From Sutterella megalosphaeroides (GTDB taxonomy: Bacteria; Pseudomonadota; Gammaproteobacteria; Burkholderiales; Burkholderiaceae_F): 64,000 nt of DNA. Below, one piece after another: positions 44,401-53,897 of the stretch. Where the stretch lies: NCBI RefSeq assembly GCF_003609995.1, contig NZ_AP018786.1:1436001-1500000 (forward strand). The letters run 5' to 3'. The position numbers and the translations under genes are program-made. The notes below the pieces were generated by a model. It did not search any database. It worked only from the letters and a program-made list of their open reading frames with translations, and had not been told where the DNA came from. Numbering within the stretch: position 1 is the first letter of the stretch; every line of letters begins with the position of its first letter.

Positions 44401-46628
44401 GGATGCGGCCTCAGTGGAATTCGAGGCTTGTGGTGGGCGACTATCTCCCCTACGTCTACTTCCGTCAGGAAAGTTCGTCGACAATCCGCTCGATGCTCCT
44501 TGAAAAAGACCAATCGAACCGTACGCTTCTTGAACGTCTGCCGGAGTTGGAGCACCGCTGGCTCAGCGAATATGAAGAGTGCGCAGGTTCGCAAAACTTC
44601 TTGGGGTCGGCGTCGATCTATCCCGAAGCCAAGGGGGGAGCAGTCAATCTCTTCAAGCTCTTCTTGCCCCTGAGTTGGGCCAATGCCGCGCCTGAGGGCG
44701 TGCAGGGCTTCCTGCATCCGCCGACGAACTTTACGGAGACGAACGGGAAGAGTCTCCGAAAAGCTTCGTATACCCGTTTGCATTTTGCGGCGCAATTTGA
44801 CAACGTATTGAAGCTGTTTGCCGATGTTAATAATCACACCAGCTATCTGGTCGCGGTTTATGGCCCGGCAACGACGGACATTGATGCAACGGCCATCATG
44901 AATGTATACCACCCGAAGACGATCGACGAATCATTCCGGGATCTCGGCACCGAGATCAAGGAAGGAACGAAGACGACAAAGGGTGATTGGAACCTGAAGG
45001 GGGCCAAGGGGCGCCTCCTTCATCTCAACGGCGAAACGCTCAAAGAGATTGCACGCGTCTTTTCGGATGATCCGGAGGCACCCGTATTGCCGACCATTCA
45101 CACTGAATCGATGCTTAGGATCTTGGAAAAGTTTGGTTGTCTCGGGCGGCGAATTTCCTCGCTGGGTGAGAGCTATGCAATTTCCAATATGTGGAACGAA
45201 ACGACGTCTCGCAAGGACGGTACGATTGTCGAGTTCCCCAAACTTGAAACCCGAACGCCCGAGACGGAACCGATCCTCAACGGACCGCACATTCATCTAG
45301 GAAATCCCTTCTTTAAGTCGCCCGATAACCCGTGTATCAGTAATAAGGCCTGGTCACCGATCGACCTTACGGCCATTTCCATGGACTACCTGCCGCGCGT
45401 GAAATACGAACGGCTCTGTGATGAAGACGAATACGCTCGGCGTCAGCAAAAGTTCCCGGATAAGGACACTGCTTTCGACGAACATTGGCGATTGGCCTAT
45501 CGTGAGATGGTGGGGACGGATTCGGAGCGCACCTTGACGGGGGCCATTGTCCCTCCCGGGGTGGCCTGTGTTAACACGGTGAATATGTTGTCGACGTCCG
45601 ATCGTACGGAACTGCTGTCGCTCGCCTCGAGTTTCGTTTCGTTGCCCATGGATGCATATGTGCGTCAGTTGGGGAAGGGGCATCTCTTGCCGGCGCTCAT
45701 GAGCGGACTTCCTTTGCTTCATTACGGGGCCCGTCAAGATGCCGCATTCGCCCGCGTCCTTGCGCTCAATTGCCTGACGGATCCTTATTCCGAGCTTTGG
45801 CAAGATCACTTCCGCGAAACCTTCACGTCGCTCGAATGGACACAAACCCGGCCGGGCGTGGAGAATGCGTTCTGGGCGAACCTTACGTCTGACCTCAAGC
45901 GTGAATGCGGTCTGCGCAACGACCTGGAGCGTCGTCAGGCTCTGCTCGAACTCGACGTGCTGACGGCTCAGGTGATGGGATTGACTCTCGACGAGCTCCT
46001 CGCGCTCTATCGTATGCAGTTTGCGGTGATGCGCGGCTATGAACGCGACACGTGGTACGACCAGAAGGGGCGAATTGTGTTCACACCCAACGGGAACGGT
46101 CTGCGCGGCGTGGGGCTTCCCCGCAAGGCGCGTGCTTCGGACGCAAAGGACGGGATTTACTACGCGAAGAACCTCAAACCCGTCGATGCGCGAGGGCTCG
46201 GCTTCGAAGACGTACACGATATGAAGGAAGGTGAGTTCGTGACGAAAACCTTCCTCGACGCGTCGCTCACGGACGAACCCGTCGAGCGCACGATCCGCTA
46301 CGAGGCGCCTTTCTTCAAGGTCGACCGCGAAGCGGATTACCGGATTGCCTGGGCTTACTTCGAAGAGAAGTACGGTACGGTCGACGCGGCCGTGCTTCAG
46401 GCCTATACGCCCGAACCTTCGGCTCAACCCGAATCCTCGTCCGAAGAGGATGCCAAGGTTGAAAAGGCCTCCAAGACAACCAAGGCTTCGAAGGGGAAGG
46501 ACAAAGCGAAGTCCGCCTCCAAGTCGACCTCGAAAGCGAAATCGACGAAAAAGAAGGCCGAGACCGTTGCGGCCGCCCTGTCGGAGCAGGAGGCGAAGGA
46601 GGAGCCCGTCCAAGGAACGCTCTTTTGA
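41445..46628 (+). CDS. giant Eco57I/DrmMI-like DNA adenine methyltransferase
   Basis: 1727 aa. SAM motif I at CEPAMGSAAFLNEAVNQL (near 616), FGVDLNPVAVELAEVSLWLN (near 670), and motif IV FDLTFGNPPWMRP (NPPW near 983), the N6-adenine gamma-class pattern of Eco57I, PglX and DrmMI. The motif I to IV distance is very long (over 350 residues), with a large insertion. The N-terminal ~580 residues may include a target-recognition or nuclease-like part that I cannot resolve. The C-terminal ~65 residues are a Lys/Ser/Thr/Ala-rich tail. ATG at 41445 after CGGAG; 15 bases separate it from the SNF2 gene. Expected to mark host DNA for the DISARM-like system. Confidence 0.87.
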   Translation: MEWNGIENEHEFYSAYFFSESLGSTLKAKLDAWKEEESKAAESAAKAEEGGKAKRLLAPGHALRLEARQRLAEFEEIRAEADPIERLNAARKTIRGMMEALRIPAFESVETVRPMGDDRMPLPLLGAFGHKTADGTAGDPVLWVLDATEGVLKGDEDDKDPLAMHVDLRQFNELPELTAKAKENFADDWGKLVANVVFQAERPPRWVILAAPETWVLVDRTKYGRRAVLRFNWKDLFVRREASVLDVCGALLCSESMTSVEGSVLLDDVDETAHKEAYGVSESLKKSLREAIELLGNEAARQIVAKRRARGEGIWSDESLAANLTVECLRYMYRILFLLFVESRKELKYAPVDNLAYRSGYSFESLRDLELVPLVTDEDREGRFLHDSITKLVSFYAEGTTEKAPSLETKKGEKKAAEPGTNFTAEAFLIEPLRGTLFDMSRTPLLNRVVFPNAVLQKVIRLMSLSRGEKRARTGRISYAHLGINQLGAVYEALLSYRGFFAKEDLYEVHPAGEAVNQFEAGYFVTASELDHYNDDEKVYVTTPEGEKKLKVYPKETFIYRLTGRDREKSASYYTPELLTQCVVKYTIAEYVKTVLEKLPDDKARAEKILSLKICEPAMGSAAFLNEAVNQLAVLYMDYAQKAANERLSQETYSAELQRVKMFMADNCVFGVDLNPVAVELAEVSLWLNALSSDRFVPWFNLQLKSGNSLIGCRRRVFTKDDVSSGAWREKGPVDIGSKTLGANQIWQFLLPDPGMAAYDDKDVKAIYRAKFDTLSKNRRAFISKRFKEEELVELLALSDKAEKLWDSLAKKLRKLRADTTDPYDIYGHKAPRTGKELSYEEKNALVLATIRGDGTAGSGEALRLKMAMDYWCALWFWPIEKAEIFPTREEFLFDMGNILSSEVLGTNEPSYAQGLWGEKKESVAEDGYGRVNVDRIVVEGTALAVACDVAKRYRFFHWPLEFADVFLPEENKEAGFDLTFGNPPWMRPQWNSRLVVGDYLPYVYFRQESSSTIRSMLLEKDQSNRTLLERLPELEHRWLSEYEECAGSQNFLGSASIYPEAKGGAVNLFKLFLPLSWANAAPEGVQGFLHPPTNFTETNGKSLRKASYTRLHFAAQFDNVLKLFADVNNHTSYLVAVYGPATTDIDATAIMNVYHPKTIDESFRDLGTEIKEGTKTTKGDWNLKGAKGRLLHLNGETLKEIARVFSDDPEAPVLPTIHTESMLRILEKFGCLGRRISSLGESYAISNMWNETTSRKDGTIVEFPKLETRTPETEPILNGPHIHLGNPFFKSPDNPCISNKAWSPIDLTAISMDYLPRVKYERLCDEDEYARRQQKFPDKDTAFDEHWRLAYREMVGTDSERTLTGAIVPPGVACVNTVNMLSTSDRTELLSLASSFVSLPMDAYVRQLGKGHLLPALMSGLPLLHYGARQDAAFARVLALNCLTDPYSELWQDHFRETFTSLEWTQTRPGVENAFWANLTSDLKRECGLRNDLERRQALLELDVLTAQVMGLTLDELLALYRMQFAVMRGYERDTWYDQKGRIVFTPNGNGLRGVGLPRKARASDAKDGIYYAKNLKPVDARGLGFEDVHDMKEGEFVTKTFLDASLTDEPVERTIRYEAPFFKVDREADYRIAWAYFEEKYGTVDAAVLQAYTPEPSAQPESSSEEDAKVEKASKTTKASKGKDKAKSASKSTSKAKSTKKKAETVAAALSEQEAKEEPVQGTLF

Positions 46629-46770
46629 TCCCCCTTGAACCCGCGGAACGTGCCCGCTTCGCCCTCAAGGAAAGGGAAAGCTGAAAAACCGCCCTGGCCG
46701 AATCCCGAGAGTCAACCAGTCGCCCCGACCCCGACGCTCGGGATTCGCTATCCTTCCCATTCATAAAGCC

Positions 46771-46800
46771 CGCTCGGACCGAACAAATTCGGTCCGAGCG
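46771..46800. other. intercistronic hairpin between methyltransferase and giant helicase genes
   Basis: Perfect 13-bp arms CGCTCGGACCGAA / TTCGGTCCGAGCG with a CAAA loop, in the 204-base gap upstream of the giant helicase. No T-run follows, so RNA processing, stabilisation or attenuation is more likely than full termination. Confidence 0.7.
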
Positions 46801-46832
46801 TTGCGGCTCAACCGACCACCGGACGCCCGAAC

Positions 46833-49800
46833 ATGCTCCCGACCCTCACTTCCCGTGACATCGAAGAAGGTATACGTTCCTTCGTCAAGAACGAATTTCC
46901 CATCGCGACGACCGCTTTCCGCCCGAACGGGCAGTCGATCGTCGAAGCGTTTCTCGATAAGAGCGAAAACCTCGTCAAGGGCCCGTGGCTTGAAATCCGG
47001 CGCCCCTTCCGCAAGTGCGACGCAAAGCTCCCCGAGTTTCTTCCGGAATTTGCGGGGGAGCTGCGCGTTCTGGAGAATTTCGAGCCGCACCGCCATCAGG
47101 CGCGCGCCTTCGAGCGGCTCCTTTATCCGAATCCCAAGTCGACCATCGTCGCGACGGGGACGGGCTCGGGGAAGACGGAGTGCTTCATGCTCCCGATTCT
47201 CGACGCCGTGCTGCGGATGAAAAAGGACGGGATCGAAGGGATCAAGGCCCTCGTCATCTATCCCATGAACGCGCTCGCGACCGACCAGGCGAAGCGCTTC
47301 GCGGAACTCTGCGACGCGGTGAAAAAGGTCGAGGGCCCTCAAATCACGGTGGGTCTTTACACGGGCGCGCCCGGGTTCGAGTCGAGAACGATGGGTGAGT
47401 GCTCCTCCATCACGGACCGCGACACGCTCCGGCGCAATCCGCCCGATATTCTCCTCACGAACTACAAGATGCTCGACTACCTCCTTCTGAGAGAGGAGGA
47501 TAGGTCGCTCTGGGAAAAGACCTCGGGGCGCTCGCTTCGCTACCTCGTCGTCGACGAACTCCACACGTTCGACGGCGCCCAGGGGACGGACCTCGCGTGT
47601 CTCGTGCGACGCCTTCGCGACCGACTCGACTTGGGCGAGGGCCTGGCCTGCGTCGGCACGTCCGCGACGCTCGGGGGCGGCGACGGGTTGGAGCGCTTGC
47701 AAGCGTACGCGTCGGACGTGTTCGGCGCCGACTTCTCGTCCGTTGAGAGCGTCGTTACGGAAGATCGTCTCGGCACCGAAGAGTATCTCGAGAGTTTCGG
47801 CGAACCGCAGTGGGCGGGCGACTGGCCTTCGACCTTCGAAGCGAAGCGCCTGGCAACGAAGGGAGCCTCGAATTCCGTCGAAATCTTCCTTGCGGATTCG
47901 ATCCGCACGTGGTTGGGGCAGATCGTGCGTCTGCGCCCGGGCGAGGTCGACGATTGGAGGGAAGCCGCTCTCATGTTGGGGCGGATGCTTCCGCACCATC
48001 CGGCGTTCCGTCGTCTGATGTCGGAAGCCAACGGCATCGTTCACCTCGAAACCCTGGCCGAAAGCTGGCGCCATGACGTGCCCGCCTTCCGGGCGCTAAC
48101 GGTCGAAGAAACGATGCTCATGATCCGGAGCTTCGTCGCGCTCGTATCGATGGCGCGCACTGAGCGCTCGGACGGCAAGCTCGTTCCCTTCCTCACGGTG
48201 CGGGTGCAGCTCTGGGTGCGTGAATTGGCGAACATGCTCGCGACGGTCGAAGCGGAACCGAAACTCATTCCGATGGCGGACGTCAAGACCGAGCGGCCCC
48301 TGGCGCTCCCGCTAGTGACGTGTCGCGCCTGCAACGCGACCGCCTGGGGTGCGGTCGTGGCGGACGGCTCCCTCACGGGCGGCGCCCGGGGGTTCTACCG
48401 CGCGTGGTTCTCGCGCAAGGACCCGAACGCGAAGCTTCTTTACCCCGTGGTGAAGGACGAATTCCAAAAGGCGCGTGCCGAGCGTCCGGGCGAACTCATG
48501 CGGCTTTGCACGAAGCATTCGACCCTCACCTGGGTGCACGACACGAACCCCGACGCGGTCTACGACCGCCACTGTCCCGTCTGCCAAACCGAGCACGACC
48601 CGATCATCGTGCGCGTTCCGAAGATTCATACGAGCGGCTCGAACGAAGACGGGCGCTACGTGCGTCTGCAGACGAGCTGCGCCCTCTGCGGGTCGCTCAA
48701 CTCCATGCGCATTTTGGGTGCGCGCTCCGTGACGCTCTCCTCGGCCGTGACCGGGCACCTCCATTCGAGCGACGCGAACGACGACCACAAGCTCATCAAC
48801 TTCACCGACTCCGTTCAGGACGCGGCGCACCGCGCGGGCTTCATGGAAGCGCGCAGCTACATGTTCGCTTTGCGTCAGGCGGTGGCGGGCCTCATGCGCG
48901 ATCCGGAAGGCGGGAAGCTCGACTTCGAAAGCTTTCTCGCCACGATCGGCGACTTTTGGTTGGAGCGCACGGGCGCCGTGAGCGCTCTGAAGACCTCCCC
49001 CTCGGCCGCACTGCAAGAAGCGGCCGAACGGATCGCGGTCGCGCGTTTCGTCTCGACTTTCATCCCCTCGGGCATGCTCTGGCGCCGTCCCTGGACGGAA
49101 TTCCGCTCGGGCATCGCGCAGTACTACCAGGACAATCACGGAAAGACCAAGGACCCGACGGTTGCGCTCGAAAACCTGCTCGCACGCATTCCGGACCTGA
49201 AGAACGACGAGGGCAAATCCACCCCCTGGGCGTACCTCTACCGCGACGTCGCACAGCGCCTGCGGTGGGAGGCGTTCGTGGAAATGACGATGCGCGTGCA
49301 CTCGGGCCGTACGGTCGAGGCGCTCGGAATCGGCACGATCTCGCCCGATACGTACTGCATCGAAAGCGCCGCGGACAAGCTTTTCCGGACGCTCTCCGAA
49401 ACGGTCGGAGGGCTGCGGGACGTGCCGATCGAGCAGTTCCTGCTTTTCGTCGAAGGGTTCTTGATGCACGAGAAGCTGCGCGGGGCCTTCGACATGCGAC
49501 TTTCCCACGGCTCCGAAGGGCGGGACGACTTCCGGCGCTTCGTCGTGTCGGGGGATCAGTTCTGGTTCGCGATGAGCCGCTACCTTCCCACCTACGGGCC
49601 GAACTTCCGTCCGCCCGCTCCCTTGGTCCTTCGCAATCCCGCGGCTCAGGCGCTGCCGTACTTCGACGCCGTGCTTCCGAAGGACTCGAGAAAGGAAAAC
49701 TGGTACACGCTCTGGCTCACGAAGTGTTTCGGGGACGGGCTCGACGTCGTTGCGGCCCGGGAAGAAATCTACACGACGCTTCTTTCGGCCTTGACCGACG

Positions 49801-52800
49801 CGGGGGCGCTCACGAGCCTTTCCATGTCGGAGAAGGCGGGGTCGATTCCGGTCTACCTCATGACGCCGCGCTCTTGGAGCGTGACGCGCGCCCTGAAGCG
49901 CGCCGTGTGTCCGCGTTGCGGTCGCTCGCACGTGATCGACGCCGCGCGCGCCGACGCGTGGCGCACCATGCCCTGCCTCTCGCAAGGGTGTATGTCAAAG
50001 GAACACGCGATCGAAACGATCGCCCCCGACAACGCCACGTACCGCGGGACCCCGTTGCGCGTCACGGCGCGCGAGCACACGGGGAATCTCGACCACAAAG
50101 AGCGCGGTCGCATTGAAAGTAGCTTCATCGACGGGCGGGAACCCTGGGACGTGAATCTTCTCTGCGCGACCCCGACCCTCGAAATGGGTATCGACATCGG
50201 GGACCTGAGTACGGTGCTTTTGTCCTCCATGCCCCCGGGGCCCGCGAACTACGTGCAGCGTATCGGTCGAGCGGGGCGCCGCGACGGCAATGCCCTTGCG
50301 ATGACGATCTGCGACACGAGCCTTCACGCGCAGTACTTCTGGGCCGATCCCGAGGAGATGCTCGAAGCCGAGGTGAATCCGCCGGGCGTCTTCCTGCACG
50401 CCCCTGCGGTCCTCGAACGTCAGCTCTTTGCCTTTGCGATCACGCGCTGGATGGGAGCGGTGGACGGCGCTTCTGTTCCCGACGAAATCGGGGAGGTCCT
50501 TCGCAAATTCGAAGCGGCGAAAGACGCGGGGTACACCTCCGCGCAGTTCCCCTTCGGGTTGCTCGACTTCGTAAAGGAAAACGCGGAGGGGCTTTTGGCC
50601 GACTTCGCGGGGCTCTTCGTTGTGCCCGGCACCGATCGGACGATCTTCACGCCCGAAGAGCGCCGGCGCCTGTTGGGGTTCCTGATCGATACGTCGGAGG
50701 ATACGCCGTCCGTCAAGACGCGCCTTCTCGGAAAGTTGAAGCGGCTCGTGGCCGAGCGGACCTCCTACGAAAAGAAGCGCGACGGCTACAAGTCGACCCT
50801 TCAGCGCCTCAAGAAGGGGCCGATCGACGAACACACGCAGCGCACGATCGAAGAGCTCCAGCTCAATATCGATGCGCTCCAGACGCTCTGCCGCGACGAA
50901 TTCCGTACGAAAAAGACCTTGAACGTTCTCACGGACGAGGGGATTCTGCCGAACTATGCCTTCCCCGAAGAGGGGATCGGGTTGGACGGGCTCGTCATGC
51001 AAATTCGCGATCGACGTGCGCCCGACCACACGGGCCGCGAAGCGGTGCTTGCCGCCGAACGCGCAAGCGCCGCCGAGGACGGAAACGACACGTTGGAGGG
51101 GCTCGACCTTCCCGATTCCGCTTCCGAGAAGGGCGAGAAGGCCGATAAATCCGACAAGTCTGAAGCCGCCGAAAAGGTTGAGACCAAGGAAACGGCCGCT
51201 CCCGAATCTGCCGCCAAGAAGACCCGCAAAAAGAAGGACGGCGTCTACAAGCGCTTCAACTTCCGCCGTGCGGCGTCGACGGGTCTTTTCGAGCTCGCGC
51301 CCGGAAACAGCTACTACGCGAACGAATTCGTCCTTCACATCGACCAGGTCGACCTCGCGGACGACAAGGTCGCGTGGTGGCGGTTCTGTCCCGTCTGCAA
51401 CCATTCCGCGATCGATCGACCGGAAGAGACGGGGTCGGCGTGCCCGCGCTGCGGCGCACCCGCCTGGCAGGAAGTGGGGCAGCGTCGTCCCGTGCTTCAG
51501 CTTCGCAACGTCTACGCCTACGCCGACATCAAGAGCGATCGCATTTCGGACGACCGAGAAGACCGCGTGCACGTCGATCAGAGTCGCATGAAGTTGGTCG
51601 ACATCGATCCGCGCGTGGAGCGTCGGAGTTTCGTGCTGCCCGAAAGCAACGGGTTCGGGTTCGAATACGTCCCGTCCGCCACCTTCCGCGACTTCAATTT
51701 CGGTAAGAGCGGCACGGGGATGTCGGAGCCCTTCGAAGTCGCATCGCAGTCGCTCGACGCCCCGGGCTTTGCCGTCTGCAAGCACTGCGGTCGCGTGAAA
51801 AAAGAAGTGCGCCGCAACGCGCAGGGGAAGGAATATTCGTACGGGCGCGAGCAACACGACTTTTCGTGCCCCGTGACGAAAGACCCCTCGAAGGAAGACT
51901 GGATCGAAGGGCTTGTCCTCTCGCGCTCCTTCAAGAGCGAAATCCTGCGCGTTCGCGTCCCTCAGGGGATCCTCACCGAAACCCACACCCCCGCGACCGT
52001 GACGGCGTCGCTCGTCGCCGCCCTGCGTCTGGGGTTGCGGCGCTACTTCCACGGCTCGGTCGATCACCTCCGGGTGATGCCCATGGTCGAGCCCGCGGAA
52101 GGCGGGCGCAAGCGCGTCCACTACATCGTGGTCTACGACACGGTGCCGGGCGGCACGGGCTACCTGAAGGAGCTTCTTGCCGACGAAAAGAACATGATCG
52201 AAGTCTTCCGCACGGCGCTCACTGCACTCACCGACTGCCCGTGCGGCGAAGATCCCGATTCGGACGGCTGCTACCGCTGCGTCTACGCGCACGGGGATTC
52301 GTCGCAGCGGCGCGAGATTTCGCGCGCCTGCGCGATCGAAATCGTGACCGACATCCTCGCGAAAGCCAAAGACCTCAAGCCGGGTTCGATCGACACGACG
52401 GGGGGCGTCGACCCCATGGAGAGCATCCTCGAGCGCAACTTCGTCGTGGCGCTTCGCAAGGCCGCGGAAGTCGAATGCGTGAAGCGCATTCCCACCGGCG
52501 CGGGCCTTTTCCACTACCTCGTGCAGATGCGCTCGGGACTTCTTTGGCGACTCGAACTTCAGGAAGACATGAAGGGCGAACGCCCCTCGCGTCCCGACTT
52601 CGTCTTCCGCCCCTTGCGCGAAAGCGAACGTCGGCCCGACCGGACGATGGCGGTCTTTACGGACGGCTGGACCTACCACAGCGACATCCTGGCCGACGAC
52701 TGTGCGAAGCGTCAGAGCATTCTCAACCAAGGCATGCGCTGCTGGACCCTCTATTGGGACGACGTGACGGCGCGTGCCGAGGCGGACGGGACCGAGATCG

Positions 52801-53840
52801 ATCACCGGGGGCTTCCCCCCTTGGTTCGGGCGGCGCCGCCCGCTCCGATTTATCCGCAGTGGCGTACGGCCGTCAAGGGGCTCACCGGGACGGAGCCTCC
52901 GGAGTGGGACACGGTGGTGAAGCGTTGGATTCTCAACGTCGAATCGTTCGGTCGACTCCTCGTCTGGCTCTCGAACCCCGAGGAGGCCGAAGGCTGTGCG
53001 CTCGCCGCTGCCTTTGCGGGGATCTTCGGGATTCAAGCGCAACTCGGGGCAAAGCTCGGGGTGCGCGCGCAGCATGCGACGGCGTTGCTCGTCGACGCGA
53101 AGGCGATCGAACCGGGCGAGGTCTGGCTCGAAGGGCCGCTCGAAACGCCTGCCGATACGCCCTTGCGCCGCGAATACCGTTGTTCGACCGGCCTCAACGC
53201 CGCGATTCTCTTTGCCGAGGGTGAAGCCCTGAAGGGGATTTTGAACACCCGCGTTTCGGCCCCCTTGGAAGCGAGCATGCGCGCCTTCTGGTCGGAGGCC
53301 GCGTCGCTGCAGTTTACGAACGAACTCGTTCTCATGCCGACCCTTCCCGAAACGCGCGACGAGACGGGAGCAAGCGTCTTCGAGCGGCTTAGCGCCGTGT
53401 CGCCCTGGGCGCAGGCGTTCGATCGACTCCGGGAAGCGCGCGAACGGGCGGCGAACGCAACCCCGACGGTCGCTTCCGCCGAGGACGCCAAGGCGACCGA
53501 TGCGGGTGCGACCGATGCGAACGGCGCGAATGCAGCCGCCTGGGCGTCGGTATCGGAACTTCTCCCCGAAGAGCTTCTGCCCCTCGCGCAAGCCCTTCAA
53601 AAGGCGGGCGTTGCGATCGACGAAAACGACGCGGGCGTCGACCTCGTGGATCCCGCCCGCGGCGAAGTGTTCGCGACGGCGGAGCTTTACTGGAAGGAGG
53701 CCGCGCTTGCGGTGGTGCTCGAAGGTGCGGACGCACCCCTCGAACACCGCACGGCGGGCATCCGATGCGTGAACGGTTCGGCCCCCGTCGAGGAGGTGCT
53801 CGAACGCCTGCTTGCGCACCCGGGGCTTCCGATCGCGTAA
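46833..53840 (+). CDS. giant SF2 helicase with DUF1998-type Cys cluster and Vsr-like nuclease domain
   Basis: 2335 aa. N-terminal RecA domain: IVATGTGSGKTECF near 106, VVDELHTFDGAQGTD near 240, VGTSATLGGG near 275. A ~800-residue insertion with Cys pairs (VTCRACNA, CPVCQTE, SCALCGS, VCPRCGRSH) comes before the second RecA domain, LLCATPTLEMGIDIGDLSTV and YVQRIGRAGRRDGN near 1140. A Lys/Glu-rich linker lies near 1405-1475. The DUF1998-like part has YDTVPGGTGYLKEL and CPCGEDPDSDGCYRC near 1800. A Vsr/DUF559-like PD-(D/E)XK region follows: RPSRPDFVF near 1919, AVFTDGWTYHSD, and WTLYWDDV. Looks like DrmA plus DrmB functions in one chain; DruE of Druantia is an alternative relative. Confidence 0.85.
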   Translation: MLPTLTSRDIEEGIRSFVKNEFPIATTAFRPNGQSIVEAFLDKSENLVKGPWLEIRRPFRKCDAKLPEFLPEFAGELRVLENFEPHRHQARAFERLLYPNPKSTIVATGTGSGKTECFMLPILDAVLRMKKDGIEGIKALVIYPMNALATDQAKRFAELCDAVKKVEGPQITVGLYTGAPGFESRTMGECSSITDRDTLRRNPPDILLTNYKMLDYLLLREEDRSLWEKTSGRSLRYLVVDELHTFDGAQGTDLACLVRRLRDRLDLGEGLACVGTSATLGGGDGLERLQAYASDVFGADFSSVESVVTEDRLGTEEYLESFGEPQWAGDWPSTFEAKRLATKGASNSVEIFLADSIRTWLGQIVRLRPGEVDDWREAALMLGRMLPHHPAFRRLMSEANGIVHLETLAESWRHDVPAFRALTVEETMLMIRSFVALVSMARTERSDGKLVPFLTVRVQLWVRELANMLATVEAEPKLIPMADVKTERPLALPLVTCRACNATAWGAVVADGSLTGGARGFYRAWFSRKDPNAKLLYPVVKDEFQKARAERPGELMRLCTKHSTLTWVHDTNPDAVYDRHCPVCQTEHDPIIVRVPKIHTSGSNEDGRYVRLQTSCALCGSLNSMRILGARSVTLSSAVTGHLHSSDANDDHKLINFTDSVQDAAHRAGFMEARSYMFALRQAVAGLMRDPEGGKLDFESFLATIGDFWLERTGAVSALKTSPSAALQEAAERIAVARFVSTFIPSGMLWRRPWTEFRSGIAQYYQDNHGKTKDPTVALENLLARIPDLKNDEGKSTPWAYLYRDVAQRLRWEAFVEMTMRVHSGRTVEALGIGTISPDTYCIESAADKLFRTLSETVGGLRDVPIEQFLLFVEGFLMHEKLRGAFDMRLSHGSEGRDDFRRFVVSGDQFWFAMSRYLPTYGPNFRPPAPLVLRNPAAQALPYFDAVLPKDSRKENWYTLWLTKCFGDGLDVVAAREEIYTTLLSALTDAGALTSLSMSEKAGSIPVYLMTPRSWSVTRALKRAVCPRCGRSHVIDAARADAWRTMPCLSQGCMSKEHAIETIAPDNATYRGTPLRVTAREHTGNLDHKERGRIESSFIDGREPWDVNLLCATPTLEMGIDIGDLSTVLLSSMPPGPANYVQRIGRAGRRDGNALAMTICDTSLHAQYFWADPEEMLEAEVNPPGVFLHAPAVLERQLFAFAITRWMGAVDGASVPDEIGEVLRKFEAAKDAGYTSAQFPFGLLDFVKENAEGLLADFAGLFVVPGTDRTIFTPEERRRLLGFLIDTSEDTPSVKTRLLGKLKRLVAERTSYEKKRDGYKSTLQRLKKGPIDEHTQRTIEELQLNIDALQTLCRDEFRTKKTLNVLTDEGILPNYAFPEEGIGLDGLVMQIRDRRAPDHTGREAVLAAERASAAEDGNDTLEGLDLPDSASEKGEKADKSDKSEAAEKVETKETAAPESAAKKTRKKKDGVYKRFNFRRAASTGLFELAPGNSYYANEFVLHIDQVDLADDKVAWWRFCPVCNHSAIDRPEETGSACPRCGAPAWQEVGQRRPVLQLRNVYAYADIKSDRISDDREDRVHVDQSRMKLVDIDPRVERRSFVLPESNGFGFEYVPSATFRDFNFGKSGTGMSEPFEVASQSLDAPGFAVCKHCGRVKKEVRRNAQGKEYSYGREQHDFSCPVTKDPSKEDWIEGLVLSRSFKSEILRVRVPQGILTETHTPATVTASLVAALRLGLRRYFHGSVDHLRVMPMVEPAEGGRKRVHYIVVYDTVPGGTGYLKELLADEKNMIEVFRTALTALTDCPCGEDPDSDGCYRCVYAHGDSSQRREISRACAIEIVTDILAKAKDLKPGSIDTTGGVDPMESILERNFVVALRKAAEVECVKRIPTGAGLFHYLVQMRSGLLWRLELQEDMKGERPSRPDFVFRPLRESERRPDRTMAVFTDGWTYHSDILADDCAKRQSILNQGMRCWTLYWDDVTARAEADGTEIDHRGLPPLVRAAPPAPIYPQWRTAVKGLTGTEPPEWDTVVKRWILNVESFGRLLVWLSNPEEAEGCALAAAFAGIFGIQAQLGAKLGVRAQHATALLVDAKAIEPGEVWLEGPLETPADTPLRREYRCSTGLNAAILFAEGEALKGILNTRVSAPLEASMRAFWSEAASLQFTNELVLMPTLPETRDETGASVFERLSAVSPWAQAFDRLREARERAANATPTVASAEDAKATDAGATDANGANAAAWASVSELLPEELLPLAQALQKAGVAIDENDAGVDLVDPARGEVFATAELYWKEAALAVVLEGADAPLEHRTAGIRCVNGSAPVEEVLERLLAHPGLPIA

Positions 53841-53897
53841 CGGAAGAAGACCGATTGAAGACCGAACAAACGATTTGAGATTTGAGAGAGACCGCTG

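Noticed and set aside
41256-44912. 1218-aa minus-strand open frame opposite the methyltransferase
   Set aside because: Antisense shadow; no recognisable domain or ribosome binding site.
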